From positions 1-5,819 of the forward strand of contig CANLCA010000219.1 in assembly GCA_947487925.1 (NCBI GenBank): 5,819 nt of DNA, in the 5' to 3' direction. The notes below the pieces were generated by a model. The model was not told the DNA's origin. It saw nothing but the letters and a program-made list of their open reading frames with translations, and ran no database searches. This stretch comes from Verrucomicrobiales bacterium. GTDB lineage: Bacteria; Verrucomicrobiota; Verrucomicrobiia; Limisphaerales; F1-80-MAGS106. Below are positions 5,337-5,819 of this stretch, piece after piece. Made by a program: the position numbers and the translations under genes. Numbering within the stretch: the stretch's first letter is position 1; each line of letters opens with the position of its first letter.

Positions 5337-5638
5337 ATATTTTATTTGAAGACTGTCATTACGGGCATTCTGAGGAGAATATTGGATCTATTGAGGACTG
5401 TGTAGTGCTTGTATCGATTTTCTCAAAAACTCACTGGCAAAATATCACCGGATTGTCGCATTGCTGTCTAAGTTTATGTCTGAAGCCATCAAGCAACCGA
5501 AATGCAAGAGAGGTTGATCCTGCCTAATGACAGTTAGCGCGGAGCTGAGCGACCGCCGCCCGAGAGGCATGGTGGATCGTGAACAGGCCTGCCAAACTCC
5601 CCCCCAGCTCCAAACGCAGGGGCTGGGCGGCGGTTCGT
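5337..5638. other. Gene-free AT-rich stretch with further TGTC motifs
   Basis: No convincing gene is visible on either strand. Base composition is clearly more AT-rich than the coding part from about 5285 to 5480. Additional + strand TGTC motifs occur at 5354 (within a CTGTCAT heptamer), 5454, 5465 and 5477. A stem-loop at 5603-5627 (CCCAGCTCC / GGGGCTGGG with one G-T pair, loop AAACGCA) lies in a GC-rich segment at the right. Confidence 0.5.
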
Positions 5639-5722
5639 CTCGAGCGTCTGGTTCGAATTCGTTTCGGGTTCACAACAGAGAGCACAGAGTTCACAGAGAG
5701 TTCAGAGTTTGAACCGCTCGAG
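5639..5722. repeat. Imperfect inverted repeat enclosing a 9-bp-period tract
   Basis: The arms CTCGAGCG-tct-GGTTCGAA (5639-5657) and TTTGAACCGCTCGAG (5708-5722) pair as an imperfect inverted repeat with a 3-base bulge. Between them CAGAG recurs at 5676, 5685, 5694 and 5703, an exact 9-bp period in four copies. There is no coding frame here. The layout suggests a small palindromic or miniature element, but no target-site duplication could be established. Confidence 0.55.
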
Positions 5723-5782
5723 AGGCGACGGATGCTCAAGTAGAAACGGAATACCAGTGAACCGATCCTTCTCCATTGCCGC

Positions 5783-5819
5783 CTCTGTGCTCTCTGTGTC
5801 CTCTGTGGTGAAGCTCCCG
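5783..5819. repeat. CTCTGTG triple repeat, 9-bp period, inverted copy of the 5676-5707 tract
   Basis: CTCTG(TG) occurs at 5783, 5792 and 5801 with an exact 9-bp period, and the last copy ends in GTGGTG. Its reverse complement (CACAGAGGACACAGAG...) closely resembles the tract at 5671-5707, so the two form inverted copies about 75 bp apart. Strings of this kind are, from memory, widespread in intergenic DNA of environmental bacteria. The element may continue beyond the window end. Confidence 0.65.

Noticed and set aside
4686..5405. Long open frame on the + strand (239 codons)
   Set aside because: It is antisense to the fasciclin gene. Its protein is an artefact of complementing a well-supported FAS1 coding sequence.
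5330..5527. + strand 65-codon frame beginning at a TTG in the operator region
   Set aside because: It has no ribosome binding site, no domain, unusual Cys/His-rich content, and overlaps the regulatory array.
5524..5739. Minus-strand 71-codon frame near the right end
   Set aside because: It crosses the inverted repeat and 9-bp-period tract, so the peptide is a translation of repeat DNA. No start signal.

Overview
The window looks like a piece of a moderately GC-rich environmental bacterial chromosome, most plausibly Verrucomicrobiota or the wider PVC group. This is an inference from gene style: a secreted PQQ-type beta-propeller opening with a 'DWPQWRGPERNG'-like motif, a small two-helix membrane protein with an 'FVGLWVPSIL' core, weak Shine-Dalgarno signals, and short-period intergenic repeats. 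No rRNA or marker gene is present to confirm it. All recognisable genes lie on the minus strand, so they read from right to left.

Right to left: positions 5211-5819 hold no convincing gene. They contain a 9-bp-period repeat pair in inverted orientation (5639-5819) and an AT-rich stretch with phased TGTC motifs. That stretch includes four sites at 5286-5336 that overlap the likely promoter of a secreted fasciclin (FAS1) protein at 4716-5210. A hairpin and T-rich tract at 4661-4707 separate that gene from a coupled pair: a 69-aa membrane protein (4430-4639), then a membrane-anchored or secreted PQQ-like beta-propeller (2962-4437, possibly starting at 4257). About 260 bp without a clear gene follow. 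Next comes a reading frame whose last ~46 codons look like the C-terminus of a lost gene (2560-2700). It overlaps the start of a TspO/MBR membrane protein (2069-2563) by an ATGA. A complete class I CPD photolyase (500-1963) follows 105 bp downstream. Positions 76-499 have no gene and carry an ATTAGTG triple repeat. The first 75 bases encode the N-terminus of what looks like an IS1595-type transposase, cut by the window edge.

Functionally, tspO and phrB form a plausible light and porphyrin/photo-oxidative stress pair, possibly preceded by a degraded partner gene. The fasciclin and beta-propeller genes encode envelope or extracellular proteins and probably form separate transcription units. The strongest signal that no gene explains is the operator-like TGTC array upstream of the fasciclin gene. 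No new defence or mobile system was found; the coding content is otherwise ordinary.
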